Origin: Amanita rubescens
Lineage: Eukaryota > Basidiomycota > Agaricomycetes > Agaricales > Amanitaceae
NCBI GenBank assembly: GCA_015039365.1
Contig: WION01000244.1
Span: 16,135 to 80,134, forward strand
Length of the DNA: 64,000 bases
Direction: 5' to 3'
The translations under genes and the position numbers were made by a program. Below, one piece after another: positions 35,154 through 46,799 of the stretch. Below the pieces are notes generated by a model. It worked only from the letters and a program-made list of their open reading frames with translations, had not been told where the DNA came from and ran no database searches. Every line of letters begins with the position of its first letter. Within the stretch, counting starts at the first letter, position 1.

Positions 35154-35599
35154 ATGCAGTCGTCTCGTTTTGCTTCAAGTTGCTAGTGATTCTCTTGAAC
35201 GACATTGTAGCTGCGAGTCTACGAGCTTTATAAACCCAGACAACATAGCATTCTGAGTTTCCGCCACGCCATAGTATAGCAATTCACGGTTATGATTCTG
35301 CCTCAACGAAGGTGAAGAATGGACCTACACACAACGCCCGATGTGATATGTGAAATTCGCAAAAAATAGTTTGAGCATAGCATTGCCCACTCCGAGCGTC
35401 GACATGTTTGACTCGACATTACAGTAGCGCACGTCACAGGGTGTAATGTATCAGTGGCGAATGCCTACTAAGCGCGCCACCCACCGTCAGATCGCTGAAC
35501 TCGAGTTCGTCGCCCGGAGATTACAAAACGACTAGCCAATATATTCAAATGTGTAAATAACTACTAGTACTATACACTCGGACAAGTAGATTGCTACGG

Positions 35600-36032
35600 T
35601 CACGCAAAAAGCCACGCGAGTTTCGAATTGTTCTACATTGAAGATCATATTAATAAGTCCTGCTTGGTACCAATTTCATCGAAAACATACTAGAGCATTG
35701 GAGGCAGCTATTTCCCGGGCTTTCAACAGATCGTCACTGCGTCCCTCGCCGTAACATTGGCCACAAACTGACGCATATCAGTCAGTTTACGGTGCAATCG
35801 ATCTAGTACTCAGAGGTATTACTTGTGATAGAGGATTTCCATTGGCGCTGCAGCTCGTCCCATACCTCTTCATATTGGGGAACATCCAGACAGTTTCTTG
35901 TGGTGGAATAACAGAGCGACTCGAAAACTGCATTGTTGACGTTGGTTCAATTAGTACAACTTCATGGACAGTTCGGAAGGCGCCCTTACATACACCCATT
36001 TCACTTGACGGTACTCGGGAGTTGAACGACAT
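35600..36032 (-). CDS. Single dsRNA-binding-domain minigene, copy F
   Basis: The start is either ATG 36032 (MSFNSRVPSSEMGV) or the in-frame ATG at 35999. Exon 2, in phase with it, reads FESLCYSTTRNCLDVPQYEE...SSIT. Exon 3 reads CGQCYGEGRSDDLLKAREIA, then ASNAL, and exon 4 reads NNSKLAWLFA with a stop at 35600-35602. Every join is in frame. A TTATAAG box is at about 36,050. The longer N-terminus uses the upstream ATG that copy D carries only as a uORF. Confidence 0.6.
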
Positions 36033-36439
36033 TTTTGTCGCACTTTCGCGAGCCTTATAAACCTATACGACATCACAACTGCTGTGGAGTCGGATCAATG
36101 TCAAGAAGCAGGATATCTAATGTGGGGCGCCAAATTTGGAATAGTTCATATCACGCATTACCTCTACGTCATGTTGACTCCATCTTACCACAAAGGATAC
36201 CGAAAATGTCTGAAGGTCCTAGTGTATCGGCGAAACCCTAAATTGTGTTTGAAGCGCACGTATCAGACGCAATGGCGAAACCGGATTCCGTTACGGCTTC
36301 AAATCTGGTTGGACTCGAGGTAGCAAGTTAAATGTTCAATATTTAGACATACAATAATATTAACCATGTATAGTGCAAGCGCGAGAGCCGCAGTTGGTAC
36401 CGTGTCGTGAGCATCCTCATTAGCAGTGGATTGTACTTC

Positions 36440-36760
36440 GTTGAGAGTAATAAAACACTCTAGTACAGATCGCATTGAAAAGGAACAAAAGCAACATTGG
36501 CGGCAACGTCCCGAGCTTGCAGCTTATCCCGGCTTCTTCCTTGACCGTAATAGGCTCCTTCAACTGACGCACAGTCAATTCATACAATCGATCAACTACG
36601 AGATCCTCACATTTGACCCGGGATGTCCACTCTTGTCCACCCTACTTGTCGTCATATCGGGGTGTTCCCGTTTGCTTTCCTACTGGTCCAATGGTTCCGC
36701 GTGAATTGTTTGCAACTTGGACTCCGACTCATTTTGGTCGCCACTGATGCCACTGTTGTA
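36440..36760 (-). pseudogene. dsRNA-binding-domain minigene, copy G (broken)
   Basis: Same gene plan, with recognisable exons: WTSRKANGNTP and RYDDK, then EGAYYGQGRSRDKLQARDVA, and a final YNPLLMRMLTTR that matches the last exon of copy D. Intron 1 appears to be lost, the second exon has a frameshift and a TAG follows RYDDK, so no full protein can be made. It marks the end of the 33.9-36.8 kb cluster of four copies, spaced about 0.8-0.9 kb apart. Confidence 0.6.
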
Positions 36761-37659
36761 TGTGTTTGACCGCGCTCGCAGATACTCAGTCTGTACGGCG
36801 CCACACAGCCGCGGTGAAATGACGAGAGATTGTCGGGGACATGATCATTGAGTTGTACAACTTCACCAAAATTTCCTGAATAAAAACGTCAGTCTTCGCG
36901 AGACGATTTCTTCTGCGGCAAGAACGCTAGGACGAGGTAGCAGACCCAAGTGTGCTAGCAGTGCTCGTGGTACTGGTGGTACCCTAATCGGCGTTGACGG
37001 GCAGTACGGGTAGCAGAGAGGTGCTTGTGCTCGTGATGGTGATGCGTTGGTGGCGGTGCTTGAGCATTACGTAACCCCAGTCTTCCTACCTGTCCTCGCC
37101 CACTTAGCATAGATGGACCCTATTCGAGCCCAGATCAATCCGTTAACAGAAAAAAGGATGAAAATGCCATGACCGGGACCTGACTATGAATGAAACAATC
37201 GGAAGGCGATGTCAGTACAGGCATAAAGCTCTTTGTGTCGTGGTCCAGAATGTAAATGTACGTCGATTTGCGGTCACACAGACGTATTTGACACATAGTG
37301 GATGGGACCAGATCCTATTTGGATCGTTGGGTATGCCTCGAGGCTTACTAGCTTCGAGTGTGAGCATTGACTTCACGCAAGTAGAAGACGATGGATGTCA
37401 ACATAACCCCTGGAGCTCATGACGCCACCCGTCTTTGTTCGATTCATCATTGCCATCCTGGGCTATGCTTATTGAGGCTGGAGGACTTCAATGTGACATT
37501 TCCTAGTGCTGGCAAGCACATTGTCCCCTTCGCTTTTCCCTACCGGCTTCTTACCCTGCTCATACGTTCGCTTGCCAGCATTCTCTGTAATATCATGCCA
37601 TCACGATAGCCGAAATCGTATGCATGCTTCTATAGAAAATATTTGAAGCCAAGCACGCA

Positions 37660-38350
37660 GTGCGAATGTTGGTCTTAGTTGGCAAGCCATTCAAGACGGA
37701 CGTTAGCAACCTTCAGATGTTGGACCCGTCACATTTCACACAGACTCTAGAACAGGAAAGAAAGTACTATCGTGACGCGAAGGAGACGTCAGCTCACGAG
37801 TTACAGACCACTGAGGCGTCTACCGGCGGAGCACGCTCGCAACAGCGGCGAGGCAGATCTGGATCCCCTGGACGCGGTCCATCATCTTCCTTCCGCTAAC
37901 AATCACCCGGAGGCCGTGGTCGCAATCAATCACCTGAGCCTTCTGGCCCCTCCAACCGATACTCACGATCCAGACGCGGACGCTCCCAGACGTGGACGTG
38001 ACTCTTCTCCCAGTAATCAAGGCTTCCGGAGTGGTCATGGACGAGGCTACGGATAATCTTCTCGTAGTCGATCACCAGCTCCCCGGCGTAACGGAGCCTC
38101 GTCTTACCGTCAACGCTCACCCTACGGTCCCTACCGCTCGCGCTATGGTTCACAAAGCACTTCACGAGGTGGACAAAGAGGATTTTCCCCTAGCGGATGT
38201 GTGGAAACCGAGGCTACCGCCAAGATTCCCCTAGCCGTGGTGGACAAAGAGGACCTTCTTTCGGTAGAGGCGGTGGAAACCAACCTTACCGTCAAGGATC
38301 ACCACAAAGAGGATATTCCCCCTGACGGAGGTGGAGGCGTTAGGAGATAC
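37660..38350 (+). pseudogene. Arg/Ser/Gly-rich (RS/RGG-like) gene remnant, copy 1
   Basis: A plus-strand frame opens with LEQERKYYRDAKE and turns into a low-complexity tail (RSQQRRGRSGSPGRGPSS), then stops. Arg/Ser/Gly-rich coding continues in other frames to about 38,330. Such tails are typical of splicing or RNA-binding proteins, but no RRM or other folded domain is visible, so the family is not named. A second, shorter relative lies at 40,190-40,600. From 36,770 to 37,650 nothing is supported. Confidence 0.35.
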
Positions 38351-38887
38351 TAGACACAGCTGTTGGTTACTAACGTTGGCAAACGACGATGCATGAATGT
38401 CGAGTAGTTATATTGTACATCCTTTTATGTACCTTAGAAGGGCTTTTCAGAGTTGACGACGTGCTTATTTGTAATATCCGACGGTTGGATCAAATGATAA
38501 ACGCCCCTTGAAGTAAACCTGTTGACATTCGGTCTCACTCTCTATATATGCCATCCACTCATTTCTGCAGGTTCTGAACCTGAACATCCCTTCTTCTTCA
38601 TGATCAGTACTATTTCCTCTCAGGAACGCGCTCCCAAAGCCAAGCATTCACAAAGTGAGCGCTGTCAACGCCTCAGCAACCCATATTGCGTACGGGTGAT
38701 AACTGCAACTTACCATGGCTTCTGGCCGGGGATGATGGTAGTACGCTATCTAGTCGTGCGCTGCCCTAATAGTAGTAACAACCAACACCGCTTGTCTATT
38801 GGCTAACTCCTTTTGTCTTCCCACGCAGCCTATTATTTATATTATAGTGCCCCTGTCACGGTGCCATTATGGGCGGTGCGTTCCTCG

Positions 38888-38895
38888 TATAAAAG
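38888..38895 (+). promoter_or_regulatory. TATA box of the proline-rich secreted protein gene
   Basis: TATAAAAG stands 62 nt before the ATG at 38957, with a pyrimidine-rich leader between. It supports the 38957 start over the overlapping longer frame that begins at 38799, upstream of the box. Confidence 0.6.
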
Positions 38896-38956
38896 CTGTC
38901 ATTGAACGTAAAACCCTCTTCCCCCAGAGCTGGTCTCTCCAACACCTTTTCGCCAC

Positions 38957-39724
38957 ATGCGTCTCTTGCCCGCCGTCGCCATCGCCCTCCTCTTTGACTC
39001 TTATGTCACTGCCGATCCCATGCCACGTCATGCACAAATTGCATTTCCTGAGCCTGAACCTTATCATCGGGCCGCGCCAACATTTCCTCAATGGGAGCCG
39101 TTTGGTTATCCCCCGGCGCAAGCATTTCCTCATCCCGTCATACCATTTCCTCAGCCCTACTATAGTCATCCGAGTAGCCCACCAAAATTTCCTGAGCCCC
39201 AGCCGTATATTCATCCGAGTCGCCCACCACCATTTCCTCAGCCTCAGCCGTATATTCATCCAAGTCGCCCACCACCATTTCCTCAGCCTCAGCCATATGG
39301 TCGCCGCCCACCACCATTGCCTCCTCGACCCAATGGTCGCCGCCCACCACCCCTGCCTCCTCGACCCAATGGTCGCCGCCCACCACCACTACCTCCTCGA
39401 CCCAATGGTCATTCGACGCCATCTTCTCTCCAACCCTCCACCGGTCGTCGCACGAGTACAGTGCCCCCGCCGTCGTACTCCGGCCCGGAGCCCGACTGGG
39501 ATCACCTTGACGACCCCCCGCCCCCGTACGTTGATTCCCGGCCCTCATCTCCCGCTGAAGATGATGGCCCTCGCGACCCCCCAATGCAAATTTTTCGCCA
39601 CGGGCCCCCTCGAGGGCTGCCAAATTGGCCAAGTACAAAAGCGATCAAAGCGGTCAAAGCAGATGAAATGCGACGCCAACTTGCTAGGCAACAGCGTGCA
39701 TCGCGGAACCCAGGGCAGAATTAA
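38957..39724 (+). CDS. Secreted proline-rich repeat protein
   Basis: An intronless 255-aa protein. Residues 1-20 form a clear signal peptide (MRLLPAVAIALLFDSYVTA, cut before DP). The mature part is mostly proline-rich repeats: FPQPQPYIHPSRPPP-type units, then three copies of NGRRPPPLPPRP. A tail with a PPPPY motif and a basic, helix-prone C-terminus (KAVKADEMRRQLARQQ) follows. Repeat and composition point to a cell-wall or extracellular matrix protein, or a secreted intrinsically disordered protein. No enzyme domain is present. The overlapping 325-aa frame shares the repeats but lacks a signal peptide and starts upstream of the TATA box. Confidence 0.75.
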   Translation: MRLLPAVAIALLFDSYVTADPMPRHAQIAFPEPEPYHRAAPTFPQWEPFGYPPAQAFPHPVIPFPQPYYSHPSSPPKFPEPQPYIHPSRPPPFPQPQPYIHPSRPPPFPQPQPYGRRPPPLPPRPNGRRPPPLPPRPNGRRPPPLPPRPNGHSTPSSLQPSTGRRTSTVPPPSYSGPEPDWDHLDDPPPPYVDSRPSSPAEDDGPRDPPMQIFRHGPPRGLPNWPSTKAIKAVKADEMRRQLARQQRASRNPGQN

Positions 39725-39743
39725 CGGTTCTGAAAACGCCTCG

Positions 39744-39766
39744 ACCGCTCTCAGAGCGGTTTTTTT
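39744..39766 (+). terminator. Hairpin plus T-run downstream of the proline-rich gene
   Basis: ACCGCTCT-C-AGAGCGGT is a perfect 8-bp stem with a one-base centre, followed by a run of seven Ts, 20 nt after the stop codon. It looks like a bacterial intrinsic terminator. In a fungal RNA polymerase II gene such a structure is not a known terminator, so it may be chance or part of the 3' processing region. Confidence 0.25.
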
Positions 39767-39779
39767 GTCTTTGTAGAGC

Positions 39780-42052
39780 CACTTAAGCATGATGTAGTAA
39801 TGGAACGCAAAAATCCATAGGTTTATTCTAATTTACGAACATTCTGCTCTAGAGCAATTAGTAGTATAGGCTTTGATAGGTTTGATAGAGGTAGAGCATT
39901 GTATGTTGTTCTGAGGCGTAAGCAGAGCAATAGCATAGGGACTGAAGAGCATAATGATAATGATGGCAAGACTGGTGACAGCTGTTCGTTCTTCCATCCT
40001 ATTCATTACAAGTCTTTTCTATCACTACTACTTATGTATGATGTGCACATGCCGTAGCGCTGCAACGGAATAATGGCTCATGTGAACCGATCGTAGTGAT
40101 TGCCGTCAGTGATTTACTGATGACATCGGACGCACTGCGTAGCTTCTTTGTCCTGAATTTCCATCATTATCCGAAGGAGATGGGCGATAGTAGTTTGCTC
40201 CGCAAGATCAAAGAGCAGAAGGAAGCATCAATATCGGGCGAACCGCCTACTGGTACAGGACCTTCACTGGAGGAGCAAGAAGGGGAACGTCTGAGTCGGC
40301 GTAGTACATCGCCTTCCTATGGTCCAGAGTTGGCAGAGGGCAGAACCTCAGTCGGGCGTTATCCTTCCTAAGCGGTATTCACGATCTGGACGCCAAATTC
40401 ACCCGGCGGTAGTCGCAGCGATTGATCACCTACTAACCGGCGTCCCGCTTACCGTCACAGACTCACGTTACGGGTCAAGCCGCCGCTCAGGAGGACCATC
40501 TTCTCGTCGCAGTGCTTTCCTCGGCGTACCAGTCGAAGATATCCGAGTCGTTCACCTACGCCACAGAAAGCGGTACCAAATCTAACTGTTGGTTGCCAAC
40601 GTTGAATATTGAGTCCCAGTACTTACCGTAGCGTGTTGTTGAGGTACGGTATGCAGGCATTTCTGAATCAGATTTCGGGTTGTGCACCTCACACTTGCGA
40701 CAGCGTTAAATATTCCATGCACGTTCCCCAAAGTCGTTTATGCAATCGGTCATGATGTTCCAACGGTCAAGACGGTCATTAACGACATCAATAGGACTTG
40801 CATGTTAGGACGAAGCGGAAGTCCGGCCCGATTGCAAAATTGTGTTGATGGGAATTCTGCGAAACAATGAATTTCTGCAAGGCTCCGAAAACTTGAAAAC
40901 TTACCGTCCATCGATGACCGCCCCCAATTCTTTCGGGCTCACCTTTGTTTGGTGGTATTTAGAATCAACGTCAGTGACGGTCACCGGTCACCGGTCACCA
41001 CGCCATGACAAAAACTCTCTGCTGGCTCGAACCCGCCGACAAGGACTGAAGAGAGCGAGCCAGAATCAGGAAGCCTGAGGGCCATGACAATCCCTCCGGT
41101 CAAGAGAGAAACTGGGACTCTGCGCGCCATCCTTCTCGAAAAAAGGTTTGGGTGGAAGTGAGATGACGGTCTATGGTCACGCATAGAACCTACGGTCCGA
41201 AAAAAAGACTTACCCATACCATTCGAATCCCATCTACCAGCTGGTTGATCTTACTGCGCACCGCAGATGACTATATGGATGCTTTCAAAATTCGTGCTTG
41301 TCCGTCTCTTATGATGTGCTTTGGATGACTGCGCTGAACGGGCGTAGGCTTATACTTGGAGAAAGAAAGTGGCGTGAAAGTTATGAAAGAAGCGATTGGG
41401 TCGACGGGACCAGTGATGAAACTTTTGCGTGGCGATCTCGGATGTCTCATGGTGCATGAAGTGCTGGATGTCCACCGGTGCTCATTATCACCGGACTACA
41501 CCATGATAACAGTCAGCAAGTCAACTTGGTCATGGAGCCTTTGGCACCACCGGATCGTGCAAATGTGTACTTGTTGGGATTATTTATGCGTCGTGATGGA
41601 TCAGGGAACGATCACAAAATTTTGAACAAGTCGATCACGCAATCAGCTGCATGATCATACATGATTTGAATTTTGAACTTCTGGACCTTTTGGATGAATG
41701 TTTTGAGACCATGGGGCCGAAGGAGCTGACCAGTGACGACGGCAAGTATCACTGCCCCGCTTTTAACAAATCCACGCTGATGAAAGTTGGCGGCAGTCGT
41801 GCTCCGTTCGACATTTACAATTTGCCGCAACCGCAGCTGACCTTCCCCTTATCGTCGATTCCCTCACTTGGATCCCGTTTATATAGCTGCAGTCTGTTTG
41901 TCGTAGGGGGGCTATTCATCTTTTGACTACGCATTTTCCCGCGCTCGTCAAGACTGAGCTTCCTTGTGTCGAATCCCAAAGTACGCTCAACGCCTCATTT
42001 GACCCGCTACAGCCTATAACTCGCTCTCTTTATCGCTGCCCTCCCAGACAGT
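39780..42052. other. Mostly unassigned; RS-like remnant copy 2 at 40,190-40,600
   Basis: At 40,190-40,600 a plus-strand frame (IKEQKEASISGEPPTGTGPS) leads into Arg/Ser-rich coding in shifting frames, ending GTTGGTTGCCAACGTTG, which echoes the end of the 37.7-38.35 kb remnant (GTTGGTTACTAACGTTGGC). At 41,340-41,850 weak kinase-like phrases (NLVMEPLAPP, LLDLLDECFETMGP) hint at a decayed SRPK-type kinase, but they are too broken to claim. A TTTATATAG box near 41,880 may belong to the permease gene that follows. Confidence 0.3.
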
Positions 42053-44385
42053 ATGGCTGCACAAAATCCGCTGGTCGCCACGTCCAATCTGGGCGCTGCC
42101 AAGGGGATATTAGGCACCGACGACGAGTTGTTGGCTAGCCTCGGCTACAAGCAAGGTCATCTTTATTCGTCCCGATAAGCAAAGACAATGACAATGTACA
42201 TAGAACTCAAACGCAACTTTACCCCGTTGGAAGTCTTTGGTATTGGTTTCTCTGCCATTGGTCTCGTGCCATCCATAACGTGTGTTTTGTGATGCTTCGA
42301 CTCGAACCAGAAGAAATGTTAACAAAATATAAATACGAATAGATCCACCCTCATATTTTCAATACCATATGGAGGCCCGTCCGCCATGGTTTGGGGAGTA
42401 AGTGAAAACAACGTTATTGCGTTCTTGGAGCGATGACGCGATCCTTGTTGTATACAGTGGACGACATGCGGAGCGTTTCTCACGTGCATGGCCCTCTCAA
42501 TGGCAGAGCTGGGTTCTGCAGCACCAACTTCGGGAGGATTGTACTACTGGACGTTCAAGTTCTCGTCTCAAAAATGGAGGCATTTCTTAGCGTGGATCGT
42601 CGCTTGTAAGTTTGACCGAGCTCGAAACGGCAACCGTTTGTGTTGATCTCAATACGGAATGCAGATTGCAATACGATCGGAAACATCTCAGGGGTAGCTT
42701 CGATCGATTGGGGATGCGCCGTCCAAATAACGGCTGCTGCTAGCATAGGCTCAGGTTTGAAATTCCAAGCAACCCCTGCGCAAACATTGTCAGTGTACTT
42801 TGCCTTGTTGAGTGATAATCTAATTATCTCAAGCTTTACGCTGCAGTGGTGTATATTCCGCTGTCCTTCTGTCTCACGCTCTGCTCTGTACTCTCAGTCC
42901 GGCCGTCATTGCGCGATTGCAGCGGCTTTACATCGTTCTCAACGTCCTGTACCGTATCCATCTCTATCGTTGGTCCGTTATCTGCCTAACCAGTTTTTTA
43001 GTCTAGTTTTTGCAATTATCATCGCCCTCCCTGCCGCTACTCCATCAGAATTCAGAAATAGGGCAGAATACGTTTTTGGAAATTTCACCAATCGTAAGTC
43101 GAACTTTGCAGCTTCTAATTATAATCATGTTCACCAATGAGCAGAAACGAGCTGGCCAAATGGTTTTGCATTCATACTCAGTTTCTTAACGCCTCTGTGG
43201 ACCATCAGTAAGCGAATACTTAGCTATCGCGTAGGTGCTCATGAGTCAATCAAACCTTTTAGCTGGACTAGATTCAGCTGTTCATATCAGTGAAGAGGCT
43301 AGGAATGCAAACATCGCGGTACCCTATGGGATCTTGTTTGCCACGCTGTCGAGCATAGTCCTCGGATGGGGTAAGCATTTTGAATTCATTTTGGTCCTGT
43401 TTAAAACGTGTATGAAAGGCATCATTGTCGCCTTGACTTTCTGCATGGGAACGAACTTGCAGAATATCGTGAATAGTCCTATCGGACAGCCAATGGCTAC
43501 AGTTGAGTGAGATGGTAACACAGTCATTCGTCACTGATAAAAACGGCTGACAGATCTTGTTCAACTCGTTTGGGCAAAAGGGGACACTTGTTATATGGGC
43601 CTTCATCATTATTCTACAGTACGCAGTCGTTCAAGAAATGTGATTGCTTCTCTCAACGCTGATTATATAAAGGTTTTCAATGGGTTCGAGTATAGTAAGC
43701 TGTTGTTTCCTATCTCTCGTCATTCGCGCTCACGCCTTCTAGATTACGGCAGCGTCCAGGCAAATATTCGCCTTTTCTAGGGACGGAGGGTTTCCCTTGT
43801 CTAATTGGCTTTATCACGTTAATCATCGAGTTTACTCACCTGTCAGATGTGTATGGTTTGCGGCGGTGGTCGCGTTGCTTTTGGGACTCTTGGCTTTTGC
43901 CGGTCCGGATGCGATAGGCGCCATTTTCTTGCTTTCTGTTATCTCACAATACGTGGCCTACATCATTCCCATATCCGCCAGACATCTCGGAGGCGAAAAG
44001 ATATCGCCTGGACCCTTCCATTTGGGGACATTCGTACGTGTTCTGCGTCGTTCTAAGGAAACTAATTCGCATACTTGTAGAGCTTACCTGTCTCAGTTAT
44101 TGCAGTGTTGTGGATGATGCTCATATTTGTCGTTTTCCTCTTCCCTACGATTCCTAATCCAGGAGTACAAAGTATGAATTATGGAGTAGTCGTTTTTGGT
44201 ATGTTTTATTACCTCCATGTTACTGATGTCGCTAACGTTCAATAGGGGGTATTCTGATCCTGGCGATCGTATACTTTTACTGTCCGAAGTACGGTGGGAA
44301 ATATTGGTTCAAGGGACCTATAAGGACATATGAAGCTGTTGACTCCCAGGATGATACCATATCTGACGAAAAGGCTGGGTTGTAG
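42053..44385 (+). CDS. Amino acid / GABA permease (APC superfamily)
   Basis: Fifteen exons join in frame to 532 aa: 42053-42155, 42204-42279, 42343-42397, 42458-42605, 42665-42848, 42898-42948, 43002-43093, 43145-43207, 43263-43370, 43419-43501, 43554-43618, 43673-43694, 43743-44033, 44081-44198 and 44246-44385. The N-terminal DDELLASLGYKQ, then FTPLEVFGIGFSAIGLVPSI, APTSGGLYYW, DSAVHISEEA, SPIGQPMAT and NPGVQSMNYGVVV are the usual landmarks of fungal GABA/choline/amino-acid permeases of the plasma membrane (about 12 helices). Exon 12 is only 22 nt, and the donor after exon 10 is GTTGAG. No stop or shift is seen, so the gene looks functional. Substrate choice cannot be read from sequence. Confidence 0.9.
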
Positions 44386-44389
44386 ACAA

Positions 44390-45247
44390 GGTTCCAGGAA
44401 TGTGACAGTAATGCTCCTTATGATGCGCCAGCACAGTACTCCATTTGGTACAAGGCCGGCTTTCACTTTTGATCGGACGTAAAAGGAAGTATATGACCGC
44501 ATTTTGATTCTAACTGACAATCATCAAGATCTCATGACTATCGTAACCCCAAGAAGTAACGGGCTTCATGTTTTTATCTCCTAGGATCGCTAAAGCGACG
44601 GAACAGCAGCGCATCGATGTCCATGAAGAAAGGAGAGAAAATAACGCCTGCAGGCCCCGAGTTCCCTTTGGGCTTGGGCTGACAACACCACCCAGGTCCC
44701 TCCTGGCAATTTCCAGTCCTGTCTGACTCTGTATACCGTGAATGTCTTAGTAAGGCACGGCGTCTGGTCTACTGCAATCGTACCTGCTTCCTGAACGTTC
44801 CCCAAAATCGCCCAAACTGTCCTATAACATCCGTTTGCGGAATATACCCCGTTGCGGACGTTTTTACCCAATCTGCGGGTGTTACATGCGCACTCCCATG
44901 ATTGGTTCCCTGTTAGCCGCCTTGCCGGCTGGGAACAGGACGGCGAATGTGTTGAAAACTTCCTCCACCCAGGATCGACGCCGATATGACATTATACCTG
45001 CCCACTGCGACGTTAGTGCAAAGACTGCACGACCTGAAACGATTTGGTTTAAGATTTGGGGAGAAAGTAGATGGAAGAAAATGTCAATAGCGGGCATTTT
45101 GCGTCTATACAGAATTTGGACCATAAATAAAAGAAGGTCATAAACCACAATGGTTGCAAAATTTTCATCTGCGACAATGTCGCCAGGGGAAAAAGGGCCA
45201 AGGCAACAGATTCAAAGTACTATCTATTTGTCATTCGAAATTTAAAT
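44390..45247. other. Intergenic region between permease and DUG3-like gene (tail to tail)
   Basis: Two minus-strand frames (44,590-44,871 and 44,882-45,148) are open but unrecognised and have no convincing start context. The genes on both sides converge here, so it should hold both 3' ends. Nothing else is supported. Confidence 0.3.
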
Positions 45248-46780
45248 CTATAACTGGTCGAATGTGACTTCCGTCTCCTCCACGGCGTTGTTCATCAAAT
45301 TAGTTACTTTACCCTCCGTCTCATTGCTTTTTTTGCCTATCATGATAAACTCGCCCTTCTTTAACAACAACCATTGATCCTCGACAAAAGCTACAAAATA
45401 GCGTTCGTTCAAAGAATATTTGGCCAACAAAATCAACTTACTGACTGGCTCGGAAGCTACGATGACGTGATAGCCGTGCGGGTTATCTATGTCCTCCTGT
45501 CCGTGTACTTCGGAAGCATGCCTTGCATTTTGGACAAGGTCCTGGGCGCTAATCGTGTTTTGATTGGCATTCCATTCATCGTTATGTTTGCGGTTCAACG
45601 AGGCAGCAGCCGTGAAAGAAACATAGAGAGAAGGGGGGTCTTCCGTCGGGTGGTTGCGATATCGGAGCGCAACAAGACTCTCCCCATCAGCTATGTGAAA
45701 TCGTGGTCAATTTTACGCACAGTGGACCAGAAGCGACGCCTTACTGGCACAGAGATTCATAGAATTAGAGACTTCTTTTCCGAACACCCGGATTTGGGTA
45801 TCCCGGACAAACTCGACAGTTTTTTTCATGGCGTCTCTCATATAGCCGACGGGGTACTGACAGTCGATGTCACCGAGATAAGTGAAATAGAGCGCAGCGA
45901 GGTGCTCCGAGTCGGTGTTTCCGTAGATCATAGCACCATATTTCGCCGACGTCTCTTTTAACATTTCGAGTCGCTTGCGGAAAAGAGTTAGTCTATAACA
46001 AGTACAATAAAAAGTCACCCACAATGTCAGTAAAATTCGTAATTCCTCCGTTCTGCATGAAACTGTGACGTCCAAAAATGAAAGGATGGTTGTTCGTTGG
46101 CGCCACAGGAGGACGGCTCGCGGCTCGCACGTGCGCAAAAATGCACTTGGATGCCGTGTTACCGCAAACAAAGTTAAAAGTTGCGTCTGTGATGCTGCAA
46201 TGCGACAATCGTGAATCTGATGTGGTTTTTATGACGATATTCACTTACGGAATTGAAGTCGTTTTGTACAGTGCCGGATAGGGGCCACGGACATTGTCAT
46301 CAAATTCGCTGCGCGTCTTTGTGTACCAAGCGATACCAAAGCCATCAAGGTTATACGGCGCATTCCCTAAGGAGATTAATAATCAGTAAAGTCTTTCGAT
46401 AATCGACGTCTACTAACGCTCGTCAAAATCGAGATGGCGAACTATGCCTGGTGATAACGTTCAGAGGGATGGCTAGTAGAATTATGTTATGTTAAATACC
46501 TGGGATATAATGGTCATGAACTCTGCATAGAGGAGGTAAACGATTAGTATACAAACGAAGAGGAAAGAAGCGGAATATTTTACTCTTGACTAGAAGAACG
46601 AATGCGAGTTAGTTTATCTTGCTGGGATATGAAGAAAGCGTCCTGACGTGATAGGGTGTGGAGCATTGATCAAGAGATCTTCCAGCAGCATAGGCTGGCT
46701 AAGAGAAGTATATGTAAGGAATTGTTGTCGAGATTGCAGGTATCCACGTACTCAGAGATGAAAGCAAGCCAGCGACACAT
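45248..46780 (-). CDS. DUG3: Class II glutamine amidotransferase, DUG3-like
   Basis: Ten exons join in frame to 349 aa: 46780-46752, 46698-46648, 46589-46584 (6 nt), 46522-46500, 46447-46418, 46366-46249, 46194-46023, 45973-45745, 45690-45442 and 45390-45248. The protein starts MCRW, so Cys2 becomes the N-terminal nucleophile of class II glutamine amidotransferases. NLDGFGIAWYT, AHVRAAS, PTNNHPFIFG, MQNGGITNF, YGNTDSEHLAALYF, RYRNHP and HVIVASEP are family landmarks. In yeast, Dug3 works with Dug2 in glutathione degradation in the cytosol (family knowledge). The 6-nt exon is in phase but could be skipped without breaking the frame, so its use is unproven. Confidence 0.85.
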
Positions 46781-46799
46781 GTTGATCTATGTAGGCGAG

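Noticed and set aside
39744..39766. Rho-independent terminator as a sign of bacterial DNA
   Set aside because: The surrounding genes are intron-rich and fungal. One hairpin with a T-run can arise by chance.
38799..39776. 325-aa frame overlapping the proline-rich protein
   Set aside because: It begins upstream of the TATA box and lacks a signal peptide. The 38957 frame has a signal peptide and a sensible composition.
41340..41926. SRPK-like kinase
   Set aside because: Only two short phrases fit, in different frames, with no catalytic motifs.
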